Translations under genes and position numbers: made by a program
Source: a virus
IMG/VR virus record: IMGVR_UViG_3300043466_000266
Location: 1 to 32,120 of that record
Reading direction: 5' to 3' (one strand)
Length of the DNA stretch: 32,120 nt
Shown: piece after piece, positions 8,731-16,283 of the stretch
Position numbering within the stretch: position 1 is the stretch's first letter
How the letters are laid out: every line of letters starts with the position of its first letter
The notes under the pieces: model-generated
Databases searched by the model: none
What the model saw: the letters and a program-made list of their open reading frames with translations, nothing else
Told to the model about the DNA's origin: nothing

Positions 8731-8997
8731 ATGGCACTTTGGGAAGAGATACTGACAGCGAGTCAGGGAACATTGATAGTGAATGACACTACAGAAAAAA
8801 CAATAGTTTATGATGCAATCTTTGTCCTTGAGGACACTATCTTTGCAAGCATCAAGGTAGGTGGTGTTGACATCAAGGCTCAGTTAATAACTACACCAGG
8901 CACAGCGGTAAAAGCTGGAGCAATGATCAGATGTACTGGAGCTCGAAAGTTTTCAGCTATTGATTTGACATCAGGATCTGTAGCTTTAATCTTGTAA
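8731..8997 (+). CDS. Small tail-associated structural protein
   Basis: 88 residues, beta-rich and uncharged in its second half (VGGVDIKAQLITTPGTAVKA, then GARKFSAIDLTSGSVALIL). It starts two bases after the stop of the 801-residue tail protein, in the middle of the tail-tip/fibre module, so a structural tail role is inferred. No known motif is visible. Its codon usage is less AT-rich than its upstream neighbour. Confidence 0.55.
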   Translation: MALWEEILTASQGTLIVNDTTEKTIVYDAIFVLEDTIFASIKVGGVDIKAQLITTPGTAVKAGAMIRCTGARKFSAIDLTSGSVALIL

Positions 8998-8998
8998 G

Positions 8999-9139
8999 AT
9001 GTACGGATACGGATTCACAATGATGTTCAATAGTGCAACTGCTGCCATTAAGGCTGTGGCTGATGCGCTGTTCAATAGACTATCTGAAGATGGTATCAAT
9101 AGAATGACAGAAGATAATCAACAAAGAATAATAGAATAA
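8999..9139 (+). CDS. Short protein with TEDN tail motif (46 aa)
   Basis: An ATG at 8999, overlapping the stop region of the previous gene, opens 46 codons ending at TAA 9137-9139. The sequence begins MYGYGFTMMFNSATAAIKAV and finishes NRMTEDNQQRIIE. The last 12 residues echo the end of the 801-residue tail protein (TRITEDNIIRTIE), and the DNA around both ends is similar as well. The reading frame fills the gap between two tail genes exactly and has a normal start and stop, so it is probably translated. Function unknown; a short tail component or a remnant of a duplicated tail end are the two readings. Confidence 0.55.
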   Translation: MYGYGFTMMFNSATAAIKAVADALFNRLSEDGINRMTEDNQQRIIE

Positions 9140-9143
9140 ACAC

Positions 9144-9650
9144 ATGGGAGCAAAGATATCAGGCTTAACGGCCAAAGGGGCAACACTAGCAACAACAGAT
9201 TTAATTGAGATATCTCAGTCAGCTGGAGGTGGTTTATATACATCTCGCAGTGTAACTGGTGCGAACATCAAAGCATTAGCTCAGACTGGTCTACCTACTG
9301 AGATCCAGGTGGCTGCATCAGATGAAACAACTGCTTTAACTACAGGTACTGCAAAGGTTACTTTTAGAATGCCTTATGCAATGACAGTTACTGCCGTTCG
9401 TGCATCACTATCTACTGCTCAAGCATCAGGTAGTATCTTCACGGTTGACATCAATGAGGGTGGCACAACTATCCTATCTACAAAGCTGACAATTGACAAC
9501 ACTGAAAAGACATCTACAACTGCTGCAACACCATCGGTTATTTCTGACACTGCACTAGCAGATGATGCTGAGATAACTATTGATATTGATCAGATAGGCA
9601 ATGGAACAGCAAAAGGTTTGAAAGTTACTATCATAGGTACAAGAGCATGA
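9144..9650 (+). CDS. Tail fibre-like protein with beta-structured C-terminal domain
   Basis: 168 residues. The N-terminus KISGLTAKGATLATTDLIEI resembles the particle-attachment segment of phage fibre-like proteins ('ISxLxxxxxxLxxxDxxxI'). Residues about 55-168 form a Thr/Ala-rich beta domain: SDETTALTTGTAKVTFRMPY, TVTAVRASLSTAQASGS, then IFTVDINEGGTTILS and ending VTIIGTRA. The same type of domain occurs in many phage fibre or appendage proteins. The gene overlaps the next by four bases, so both probably belong to the same appendage. No enzymatic residues are visible. Confidence 0.65.
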   Translation: MGAKISGLTAKGATLATTDLIEISQSAGGGLYTSRSVTGANIKALAQTGLPTEIQVAASDETTALTTGTAKVTFRMPYAMTVTAVRASLSTAQASGSIFTVDINEGGTTILSTKLTIDNTEKTSTTAATPSVISDTALADDAEITIDIDQIGNGTAKGLKVTIIGTRA

Positions 9651-10441
9651 TAATCAATCCATATTTAGTGCAGCCAAGTGGGCCTTCATACGGCGCACTA
9701 ACAACTGCGTGGATAGCTGCTACGGGAGAAACGGATACCACTATCTTAGGTGCGTTGAACACACTTGAAACAGACTTAACTACCTATGGACTGACTGCTA
9801 AGATGACTGCGTTATATCCTATGGTAGGTGGCACTGCGGGTAAGCATAAATTTAATTTTATGGATGCAAGGGATTTAGATGCTGCTTATAGATTGGTGTT
9901 TTCAGGTGGGTGGACACACTCGAGTACAGGTGCTTTACCTAATGGAACTAACGGTACAGCAGATACTTATATAGATATAAAAGATTCTCTTGGAATATTT
10001 AATTATTTAAGTAGCCATATCTCTTTTTATTCACGAACTAATACAAATGATTCTGTTTATAGAAACGATATGAGTGCTGTTGAGTCATTGTATTTAAGTG
10101 CTGGGTATCAATATCCAACTTTTCCTGGTATTATTTCTAATTTATCAGTGAGTGGATATAATGGCGTTATATCTAATGCAGATACAAGGGGTTACTATTT
10201 GCATAGCAGAACATCTAACACTGTTAGTAAAGTATTTAAAAATTCAACAATATTAAGAACAGACACAAGAACATCAATTCCATATGCATCTAATGTAACA
10301 ATTAAATTAAGTTATCCAACTGAATATTCTAATAGAGAATTTGCATTTGTATCAGTTGGTACGGGTTTATCTGACACAGAAGCAGCTAATTTCTACACTG
10401 CGGTACAAGCGTTTCAAACTACATTATCAAGACAAGTATAA
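9647..10441 (+). CDS. Putative receptor-binding tail fibre protein
   Basis: 264 residues. The first 85 residues (SYGALTTAWIAATGETDTTI, then GALNTLETDLTTYGLTAKM and LYPMVGGTAGKHKFNFMDAR) form a repeated-looking attachment part seen in many Bacteroidetes-phage fibre genes. The remainder resembles a LamG/concanavalin-type beta sandwich: YRLVFSGGWTHSS, GTADTYIDIKDSL, HISFYSRT, then a Ser/Thr/Tyr-rich strand pattern, ending with the helix DTEAANFYTAVQAFQTTLSR. Such sandwiches commonly bind surface glycans, so host recognition is a sensible inference. The start and stop overlap the neighbours, placing it at the end of the tail-tip operon. The middle of the gene is AT-rich, as variable host-contact regions often are. 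Confidence 0.62.
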   Translation: MIINPYLVQPSGPSYGALTTAWIAATGETDTTILGALNTLETDLTTYGLTAKMTALYPMVGGTAGKHKFNFMDARDLDAAYRLVFSGGWTHSSTGALPNGTNGTADTYIDIKDSLGIFNYLSSHISFYSRTNTNDSVYRNDMSAVESLYLSAGYQYPTFPGIISNLSVSGYNGVISNADTRGYYLHSRTSNTVSKVFKNSTILRTDTRTSIPYASNVTIKLSYPTEYSNREFAFVSVGTGLSDTEAANFYTAVQAFQTTLSRQV

Positions 10442-10698
10442 TGAAACTAACAGACATAAAACAAGTAGAATATCCTAACTATGTAGGACTGCTTACAGAG
10501 GTACAGAAAGATGAATTAGTAGGTCAGCAATATACTGAGGATAGCTATTTCAATCCTATTCAAGATGCGGATGACAATTGGATAATCTCAACTGAGGAGA
10601 TGAACTTCTGTACAAACGTAGATTTTCTATGGGTTAAGGACTTGGATTTAATTCCTTACAATCCTAAACCTACACCACCATTCCCACCAGCGGAATAA
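10441..10698 (+). CDS. Small acidic protein after the fibre gene
   Basis: 85 residues, acidic, with aromatic-rich patches (EYPNYVGLL, YFNPIQDADDNWIIS, FLWVKDLDLIPYN) and a proline-rich end PKPTPPFPPAE. Its start overlaps the stop of the fibre gene, the last position of this operon. Small proteins with the YFNPIQDxxxNWIIS pattern accompany fibre genes in related phages. A fibre chaperone or a minor fibre component is possible, but neither can be shown from sequence. Confidence 0.55.
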   Translation: MKLTDIKQVEYPNYVGLLTEVQKDELVGQQYTEDSYFNPIQDADDNWIISTEEMNFCTNVDFLWVKDLDLIPYNPKPTPPFPPAE

Positions 10699-10717
10699 GA
10701 TAAAATATTAACTTTAT

Positions 10718-10743
10718 AAAGGCTGGGCAACTAGCCTTTTTTT
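10718..10743 (+). terminator. Rho-independent terminator after the tail-fibre module
   Basis: The stem AAGGCT (10719-10724) pairs with AGCCTT (10733-10738) around an eight-base loop, with one further A-T pair, and the stem runs into a T tract to 10743. It closes the tail-tip/fibre operon. The tape measure ATG lies only 11 bases further on, so it may act as an attenuator rather than an absolute stop. Confidence 0.8.
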
Positions 10744-10753
10744 GAATATAGAC

Positions 10754-13234
10754 ATGGCAAATAAGGAAGCAGTATTTTCACTAAGGGTTGACACTGGCAA
10801 CAGTGTACAAGATGTACAATCATTTGACAAGGCAGTCAACAATCTGAATAAGGATCTGCAAACAACACAGAAAACTGCTGCCTCAGATGCTGGCACAGAT
10901 GCCTTTGCTGAGAAACTAGCAGAACTTAATGCAAGGGTTGAAGCTGGAGGATTGAGCTTGAGAGAGATGACTCAAGTCATGAAGCAGTATCAGACTATTG
11001 CAGCTCAAGCTGGTGTTGAGTCACCAGTGGGTGCAGATGCCATTCGTAATGCTGCGGCATTGAAAGATGAGATAGGTGATCTGAAGGCACAAACCACAGC
11101 TCTCTCCTCTGACTTTGTGGGCCTTGATACAGCACTAGCTGGGATTGATACTGGAGCTGCTATCTTTGGAGGCTTTCAGTCAGCCATTGCATTGACTGGT
11201 GTAGAGTCTGAGCAATTGGTGCAGACAATGGTGAAGCTGCAAGCTGTGCAAGGTGTGGTGAATGCAGTGAGCACTGTTGCTAACAACTTGAATAAAGAGG
11301 CTATTCTAGGGATTCAGCTCAGAAATGTAGCTCAGAAGATTCAGAATGCATTCATTGTTGAGAATACAGCAGTGACTACTGGTAATGCTGTGGCCACTAC
11401 AGCCATGAGCACAGCACAGAAAGCTGCTGCTGTTGCTACAAATTTGGGAACATTGGCCATGAAAGCATTGAATGCTGTTATGAAAGCCAATCCAATATTC
11501 TTGATCATTGCTGCACTTGCCGCCATAGCTGGAGCCTTCATTGCGTTTGGTGATAATAGTGCTGAAGCTGCTGAGTCAAATGAGAAATTCAATAAGAGCC
11601 TTGAGAATGGCCGTAAAGCTCTTGATGATTCATTCAGTGCATTGCAGAAATATACAAGCAATAGAATAGCTTTGATGAAGGCTGCTGGTGCAACTGATGA
11701 AGAGATCACCAAGGCTGAGATCAAGAATCTTGAGATACTAGCGAAGGCCCGACAAGATGCAAGAGTCAAAGAGCAGTATTCATTCCAGAACTTACAGAAG
11801 AGATATCAGCAGATGCTGGATCAAGGTAATGAGGATGAAGCTGCCAAGATCAGAGAGCAACTGACTACATCAAGAGAAAGATATGTCAAGCTGGGCCAAC
11901 AAGCTAAAGACTACTATGCAGATATCAAGCAGCAGAGAGCAATTGATGCAGCTGAGAATGTTAAGAAGGTACAAGATAACGCTAAGAAGGTAGCAGAGAA
12001 CGCTGAGAAAGTACAGAAAGATCAAGCTGACAAGTCAAAGGCTGCTGCTGATAAGGCAAGAGAACAAAGAAAGCAAGACCTTGCTAAGATTAAAGAGGTT
12101 GAGGATGCCTATGCATTAGCTGGTGAATCACTGAAAGATCAGGAGATTATTGCAGAGACTAAAAAATATAATGAGTTAATTAAGCTAGCTGAAAAAAACG
12201 GATATGATACAACTACTTTAAGACTAGCTTTTAGAGATTCATTGAATACCATTGATAATAAATATGATGACATTCAAAGAGCTAATGAAGAGCGCAGAGC
12301 TAAGGAACAAAAAGAAAAGGATCAAGCTGAATTCAACAGAAAAGAAGCTCTTAAAAGAGAAGAGATTGCAATGGAGGAGGCTTTCTTTGATGAATACAAT
12401 GCGGCTTTATTGACTGCTCAACAGACAGAAGAGCAAGCAGTCACAGATAAATACTTTAAGCTGATTGAGGGGGCCAAACAATATGGCCTTGATATCACTA
12501 AACTAGAAGAGCAACAGCAACAAGAGATCAGTAAGATTCAGGACAAATACAATGCTGAGAGACTTCAAAAACAGCTGGACAATGCTCAGTTTATCTTTGA
12601 TCAATTCAGTGCGTTAAATGATGCCTTCAGCTCACTAGAAGATGCAAGGATGCAGAACATGCAAACTAGAGCAAATGATGAGCTGTCTGCATTGGATGCC
12701 AAGCATAAGAAAGAGCTAGAAGGTCAGAACTTAACAGCTGATCAAAAGAAAGCAATTGATGATAACTATGCAGCTGCAAAGTATCAGATTGAGCTAAAGA
12801 ATTTCAATGCACTTGAGGCTATTAAAAAGAAACAATTTGAACGTGATAAGATTCTGAGAATAGGTCAAGCAGCTATAGATACTGCATCAGCTATTGTCAA
12901 GGGGATTGCTCAGTTTGGGCCGCCGCCATCCCCAGCTGGTATTGCTGCCATAGCATCAGCTGCCTTGATTGGTGCTACACAAATAGCTGCCATTGCTGCA
13001 ACAAAATATCAATCAGGAACTGCACCAACATTTGACACTAGCGGAGGTGTATCTGCCGGAGCTTCAGCCAATGAATTAGGTGGTGCCAATGCTAACACAA
13101 ATACACAGCAGACTGATCTTACTGGATTGGCTGCACAGCAATCAGCTGGAATCAATCAAGTGTATGTCTTAGAGTCTGACATCACCGGCACACAGAATAA
13201 CGTGGCTATTCAGAACAAGCTCAGTGTGTGGTAA
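10754..13234 (+). CDS. Tail tape measure protein
   Basis: About 826 residues from the ATG at 10754 (MANKEAVFSLRVDTG). A TTG at 10742 lies in the terminator T tract and is an unlikely start. The protein sets tail length and is ejected during infection. It shows the expected layout: an N-terminal alpha-helical region rich in Ala/Gln, a hydrophobic segment at roughly 243-268 containing NPIFLIIAALAAIAGAFIAF, long charged coiled coils (about 370-640, many Lys/Glu/Gln/Asp heptads), and a second Ala/Ile-rich hydrophobic stretch near 728-750. Length scales with tail length; about 0.15 nm per residue would suggest a tail of roughly 120 nm. It ends 14 bases inside the convergent minus-strand gene. Confidence 0.88.
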   Translation: MANKEAVFSLRVDTGNSVQDVQSFDKAVNNLNKDLQTTQKTAASDAGTDAFAEKLAELNARVEAGGLSLREMTQVMKQYQTIAAQAGVESPVGADAIRNAAALKDEIGDLKAQTTALSSDFVGLDTALAGIDTGAAIFGGFQSAIALTGVESEQLVQTMVKLQAVQGVVNAVSTVANNLNKEAILGIQLRNVAQKIQNAFIVENTAVTTGNAVATTAMSTAQKAAAVATNLGTLAMKALNAVMKANPIFLIIAALAAIAGAFIAFGDNSAEAAESNEKFNKSLENGRKALDDSFSALQKYTSNRIALMKAAGATDEEITKAEIKNLEILAKARQDARVKEQYSFQNLQKRYQQMLDQGNEDEAAKIREQLTTSRERYVKLGQQAKDYYADIKQQRAIDAAENVKKVQDNAKKVAENAEKVQKDQADKSKAAADKAREQRKQDLAKIKEVEDAYALAGESLKDQEIIAETKKYNELIKLAEKNGYDTTTLRLAFRDSLNTIDNKYDDIQRANEERRAKEQKEKDQAEFNRKEALKREEIAMEEAFFDEYNAALLTAQQTEEQAVTDKYFKLIEGAKQYGLDITKLEEQQQQEISKIQDKYNAERLQKQLDNAQFIFDQFSALNDAFSSLEDARMQNMQTRANDELSALDAKHKKELEGQNLTADQKKAIDDNYAAAKYQIELKNFNALEAIKKKQFERDKILRIGQAAIDTASAIVKGIAQFGPPPSPAGIAAIASAALIGATQIAAIAATKYQSGTAPTFDTSGGVSAGASANELGGANANTNTQQTDLTGLAAQQSAGINQVYVLESDITGTQNNVAIQNKLSVW

Positions 13235-13862
13235 GAAATTTAACTTGTGTGTTCCCTCTCATCCACTGATCTGAGCATGAGAATGAGCCATAGATGTCCA
13301 GCAATTGTTGGGCCTTTTTTATGTCACTGCCTAGCTTGAGATTTTGTCCAGGTGAATGTGGTACCTGGTAGTAGTTAAGATAGAGTGATTTCACAAAGTG
13401 ATTATGGCCATCCCAAGATATTGAGTCAAACAATTTAATGAGCTTCTGACTATCCATCATCACTGGCTGATGACATTCAAAGTTTATTGTAGTGCATCCC
13501 ATTGCTTTGAGCACATCCATAGTATTTTGACAAGCCTCCTGATATGTGGGTGCATGAAGATCATTGATCATCAGATTGCCATTTGATATCACTGTATCCT
13601 CATTGAATTTGGGACCAATAAAGAAATCATCATTCATGTATAGGAACTGGCCGCCAATGTGCCGGGCAAATGTAAGCAGCTTATGAGTCACGTCACATCC
13701 TCTGACAGATGACCTTGCATCAGGGATGATATTGTTGTATCCTCTGACATGATCACCAATGATGTAGACTTCTGCATTAGGATATCTCTTTAAGGCCCAG
13801 TTAATGGAGTGCTGTATTGTGCTGCCTTCCTTACCTTGTTTATGTGGGTATACTAGAATCAT
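13221..13862 (-). CDS. Stealth-like sugar-phosphate transferase / GT-A-like protein (minus strand)
   Basis: The only convincing minus-strand gene. From the ATG at 13862 it has 213 residues; an ATG at 13877 would add five. FARHIGGQFLYMNDDFFIGPKF (about 66-86, acidic NDD at 77-79) resembles conserved region 2 of Stealth proteins, which move hexose-1-phosphate in capsule synthesis. FECHQPVMMDSQKL (about 128-141, H131) resembles region 3. The usual region 1 (DVVYTWVD) is absent, so it is a shortened or divergent member. It converges with the tape measure (14-base overlap) and diverges from the protease gene, its start codon sharing bases with the protease ATG. On the minus strand TATTTTTG (13874 to 13867) fits a -7 box, with a poor -33. 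This looks like an inserted cargo gene acting on surface or virion glycans; substrate unknown. Confidence 0.65.
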   Translation of the reverse strand: MILVYPHKQGKEGSTIQHSINWALKRYPNAEVYIIGDHVRGYNNIIPDARSSVRGCDVTHKLLTFARHIGGQFLYMNDDFFIGPKFNEDTVISNGNLMINDLHAPTYQEACQNTMDVLKAMGCTTINFECHQPVMMDSQKLIKLFDSISWDGHNHFVKSLYLNYYQVPHSPGQNLKLGSDIKKAQQLLDIYGSFSCSDQWMRGNTQVKFLTTH

Positions 13863-14505
13863 GGAACAAAAATACATATTATCTAATATGATGAAGGAAT
13901 TGCCTATTTATGAAATCTCAATTGACTTGAATGAAGCAGAGACATCTGTGGAATTTAATTCATTGGTGAGAGATCCAGCGCATGAGATAAGTTTTCAAAC
14001 ATTCTCACAAGCTAAGAAATTTCAATTCAATGATGAGGAGCAAGTAATCACCGGTGTGGCTATCTCTGCTGATACACCTATCTATAGATATGATGAGGAT
14101 AGCAATGAAGAGTATTATGTGGTATTCACAAAGGCTGCTATCAAGGACATCATCCATGACTATGCTAGGAGAGGCAACTTCAACAATGTAAATATTGAGC
14201 ACAATTCATCCAATGTAGTTGATGGGATCTACATGATCCACAGCTATCAGATAGATAATGACAAAGGATTCACAGCTCCTGAAAGATTCCATGATGCAAA
14301 TGATGGCTCTTGGATTGTCAGCTACAAGGTAACTGATAAGGATGTATGGGAGAAAGCTAAGGAAGGCAAGTTTACTGGCTTTAGTGTTGAGGGATATTTT
14401 CAGATCACAGCAACAGATCGCACTATTGAATCAGAGATGATGGCGCAGATATTCAAGGCATTGAATGATCTAAATGGAACAATTAAACATAGTATAATTA
14501 AATAA
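13861..14505 (+). CDS. Prohead maturation protease (XkdF-like)
   Basis: Cleaves scaffold and capsid N-termini during head maturation. From the ATG at 13861 it has 214 residues. Family features are LPIYEISIDLNEAETSVEFN at the N-terminus, TPIYRYD, EEYYVVFTKAAIKDI, NVNIEHNSS (H114), DGSWIVSYKV and KFTGFSVEGYF (S175), all in the order seen in XkdF-type putative serine proteases. Starts at 13888 or 13891 (MMKELPIYE) are also possible and would fit the family N-terminus well. It is followed by scaffold and capsid genes in the standard order. Its 5' end is head to head with the minus-strand gene, so its promoter, if it has its own, must lie inside that gene. Confidence 0.82.
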   Translation: MEQKYILSNMMKELPIYEISIDLNEAETSVEFNSLVRDPAHEISFQTFSQAKKFQFNDEEQVITGVAISADTPIYRYDEDSNEEYYVVFTKAAIKDIIHDYARRGNFNNVNIEHNSSNVVDGIYMIHSYQIDNDKGFTAPERFHDANDGSWIVSYKVTDKDVWEKAKEGKFTGFSVEGYFQITATDRTIESEMMAQIFKALNDLNGTIKHSIIK

Positions 14506-14512
14506 CAAACAA

Positions 14513-15250
14513 ATGAACGAGAACTTCAAAAAAGTAATGGATGCAATTGCTGACATGAAAGCAATGTTTTCAACATCTGCTGAAGCTACTGAAACAACAG
14601 AAGCTCAAGCATTTGGTGAGGCAGTATTGCTAGATGGTACAGCTGTATCATATGAGGGTGAACTAGCAGTAGGTACCACTGTATTTATTGTTGCTGATGG
14701 TGAGCAGATTCCAGCTCCTGAAGGCACACATGAATTGGGTGGTGAGTTTACTGGAATCAAGATCATAACAGATGCCAATGGTGTAGTGTTAGAGGTTATT
14801 GATGAGAGAGCAACAGAACAAGCAGCAAGCTCTGATGAGTTTCAAGCTATTGACATTGAAGAGATGCCAGCAGCACTAGAGAGAGCTACAGAGGCAATCG
14901 CTGCAACTTTGAACATTGAAATGGGGCAAGCCTATGACATTGCAACAGCAGTCATTGCAGCTATCAATGCAGAAGAAATGAAAGAAGAATCAATGAGTGC
15001 TGAGCAAGTAGAATCAATTGTGAATGCAAAGATGTCATCATTCTCTACAGCTGTAGAAGCTATAGGTGAAATGATGCAGACTATTGCTTCAGATAATGAA
15101 ACACTTCGCACTGAGATGGCAGAAATGAAAAATGATTTTGAATCATTCAAAGCAATGCCTTCTAACAGTACAACTGAGAGCGAGAAATTCGCTAGAACAA
15201 ATAGCACATTGACATCACGTCAATTATTCCTTAAATCACAAATTAAATAA
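14513..15250 (+). CDS. Capsid scaffolding protein
   Basis: 245 acidic residues between protease and capsid, the usual scaffold position. A compact domain at about 30-95 contains LLDGTAVSYEGELAVGTTVF, IVADGEQIPAPEGTHELGGE and FTGIKIITDANGVVLEV, a motif set I recognise from scaffold proteins of this phage type. It is followed by Ala/Glu-rich helices with coiled-coil character (about 125-220) and a basic C-terminal end SRQLFLKSQIK that may contact the capsid protein. The leader contains AATTAAATAACAAA at 14496-14509, repeated exactly before the capsid gene. Confidence 0.75.
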   Translation: MNENFKKVMDAIADMKAMFSTSAEATETTEAQAFGEAVLLDGTAVSYEGELAVGTTVFIVADGEQIPAPEGTHELGGEFTGIKIITDANGVVLEVIDERATEQAASSDEFQAIDIEEMPAALERATEAIAATLNIEMGQAYDIATAVIAAINAEEMKEESMSAEQVESIVNAKMSSFSTAVEAIGEMMQTIASDNETLRTEMAEMKNDFESFKAMPSNSTTESEKFARTNSTLTSRQLFLKSQIK

Positions 15251-15258
15251 CAAAGAAA

Positions 15259-16230
15259 ATGAGCTTAAAAAAGTTTATCAAGCAAAAATTCGACTATGAT
15301 GTGTCAGGTTTGGCAGCATATGTAGACGAGCAAAGAGAAGATCTAATCACTAGATCAGTAACTGAAGCTAAGACTTTACGTTACATCACAATTCAAGAAG
15401 GTATCAAAGGATCTGAAGAGATCAAATTGTTGGATGACACTTTGACTTATCAAGCTGGAGATTGCGAAATGACACCAGCTGGAGATACAGTATTCACTGA
15501 TCGTGCAATTGCTGTTGAGACTCTTGGATACATGAAGAGATTCTGTCAAAAAGATTTGGCTGGATTTTGGACTCAATTGGCATTGCGCCCAGGTGCATCT
15601 GCTGAGGACAAAGAACTTCCTTTCGAAGCACAAATCACTAACTACCTTTTGAGCTTACATGCACTTGAGTTAGATAAATTGATTTGGAAAGGTAACAAAG
15701 CAACTGGTACTGGTAACCTTCAATGGATGAATGGATATCGTCAATTCTTGACTACTGCTAATGGTGCTGTAAACCTTAACACTTCTGCAACTGCAAGCAT
15801 CGATGCATCAAATGCTTATGATGTATTTTATGAGTGTTTTACAAATACACCTGAAGCTGTAGCTGAAGCTGCTGATTTTGTATGTTTCGCTGGCCGTGAG
15901 AACTTCAATTACTTGATGAAGAACTTGGTTGATCTTAATTTCTTCCACTATTCTCCAGCACAAATTGCTACAATGGAAGAGATCATTGTGCCAGGTACAG
16001 ATATGCGAGTGGTTAAGGTACCAGGATTGAATGGTCTTGATAATATCTACACTGGGAAAGCATCTCACTTTGTATTCGGAACTGACTTATCTTCTGACTT
16101 TGATAACTATGATCTTTGGTATTCTCAAGATGATGATGTTATCTATATCAGATCTAAATTCAGAGCTGGTGTACAAGTACCATTCTTGGATCAGATCGGA
16201 GTTTGGAACGGAACTGGATCACCTAACTAA
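15259..16230 (+). CDS. Major capsid protein
   Basis: 323 residues directly after the scaffold gene. The N-terminal helix (MSLKKFIKQKFDYDVSGLAA) and segments LRYITIQEGIKGSEEIKLLD, TDRAIAVETLGYMKRFCQKD, FCQKDLAGFWTQLALRPG and ELDKLIWKGNKATGTGNL follow the pattern of HK97-fold capsid proteins in Bacteroidetes phages. The C-terminal half includes FAGRENFNYLMKNLVDLNFF and VVKVPGLNGLDNIY. Six of eleven Arg codons are CGN, in contrast to the AGA-rich usage elsewhere, which suits a highly expressed gene. It has an A-rich, SD-less leader shared with the scaffold gene. A hairpin follows at 16242. Confidence 0.85.
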   Translation: MSLKKFIKQKFDYDVSGLAAYVDEQREDLITRSVTEAKTLRYITIQEGIKGSEEIKLLDDTLTYQAGDCEMTPAGDTVFTDRAIAVETLGYMKRFCQKDLAGFWTQLALRPGASAEDKELPFEAQITNYLLSLHALELDKLIWKGNKATGTGNLQWMNGYRQFLTTANGAVNLNTSATASIDASNAYDVFYECFTNTPEAVAEAADFVCFAGRENFNYLMKNLVDLNFFHYSPAQIATMEEIIVPGTDMRVVKVPGLNGLDNIYTGKASHFVFGTDLSSDFDNYDLWYSQDDDVIYIRSKFRAGVQVPFLDQIGVWNGTGSPN

Positions 16231-16241
16231 TTAACAAATAT

Positions 16242-16261
16242 GGGGAGGCTTAGGTCTCCCC
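16242..16261 (+). other. Hairpin after the capsid gene
   Basis: GGGGAG (16242-16247) and CTCCCC (16256-16261) form a perfect GC-rich six-pair stem with an eight-base loop. No T tract follows (TAACTTAAAAAAT), so it is not a standard terminator. It may protect the 3' end of the capsid message or reduce read-through. It stands out because GC-rich stems are rare in this genome. Confidence 0.55.
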
Positions 16262-16283
16262 TAACTTAAAAAATACAGAAGAG

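Noticed and set aside
10742-10753. TTG start for the tape measure
   Set aside because: It lies in or directly after the T tract of the terminator; the ATG at 10754 gives a normal N-terminus.
11341-11769. 142-codon minus-strand frame inside the tape measure gene
   Set aside because: Hydrophobic, Ala/Ser-rich translation typical of the complement of Ala/Gln-rich coding DNA. The plus strand carries an obvious tape measure throughout.
16031-16234. 67-codon frame at the end of the capsid gene
   Set aside because: Shadow of the capsid frame, which is clearly coding to 16230.
16242-16261. Terminator after the capsid gene
   Set aside because: The stem is good but no T tract follows, so it is listed as a hairpin only.
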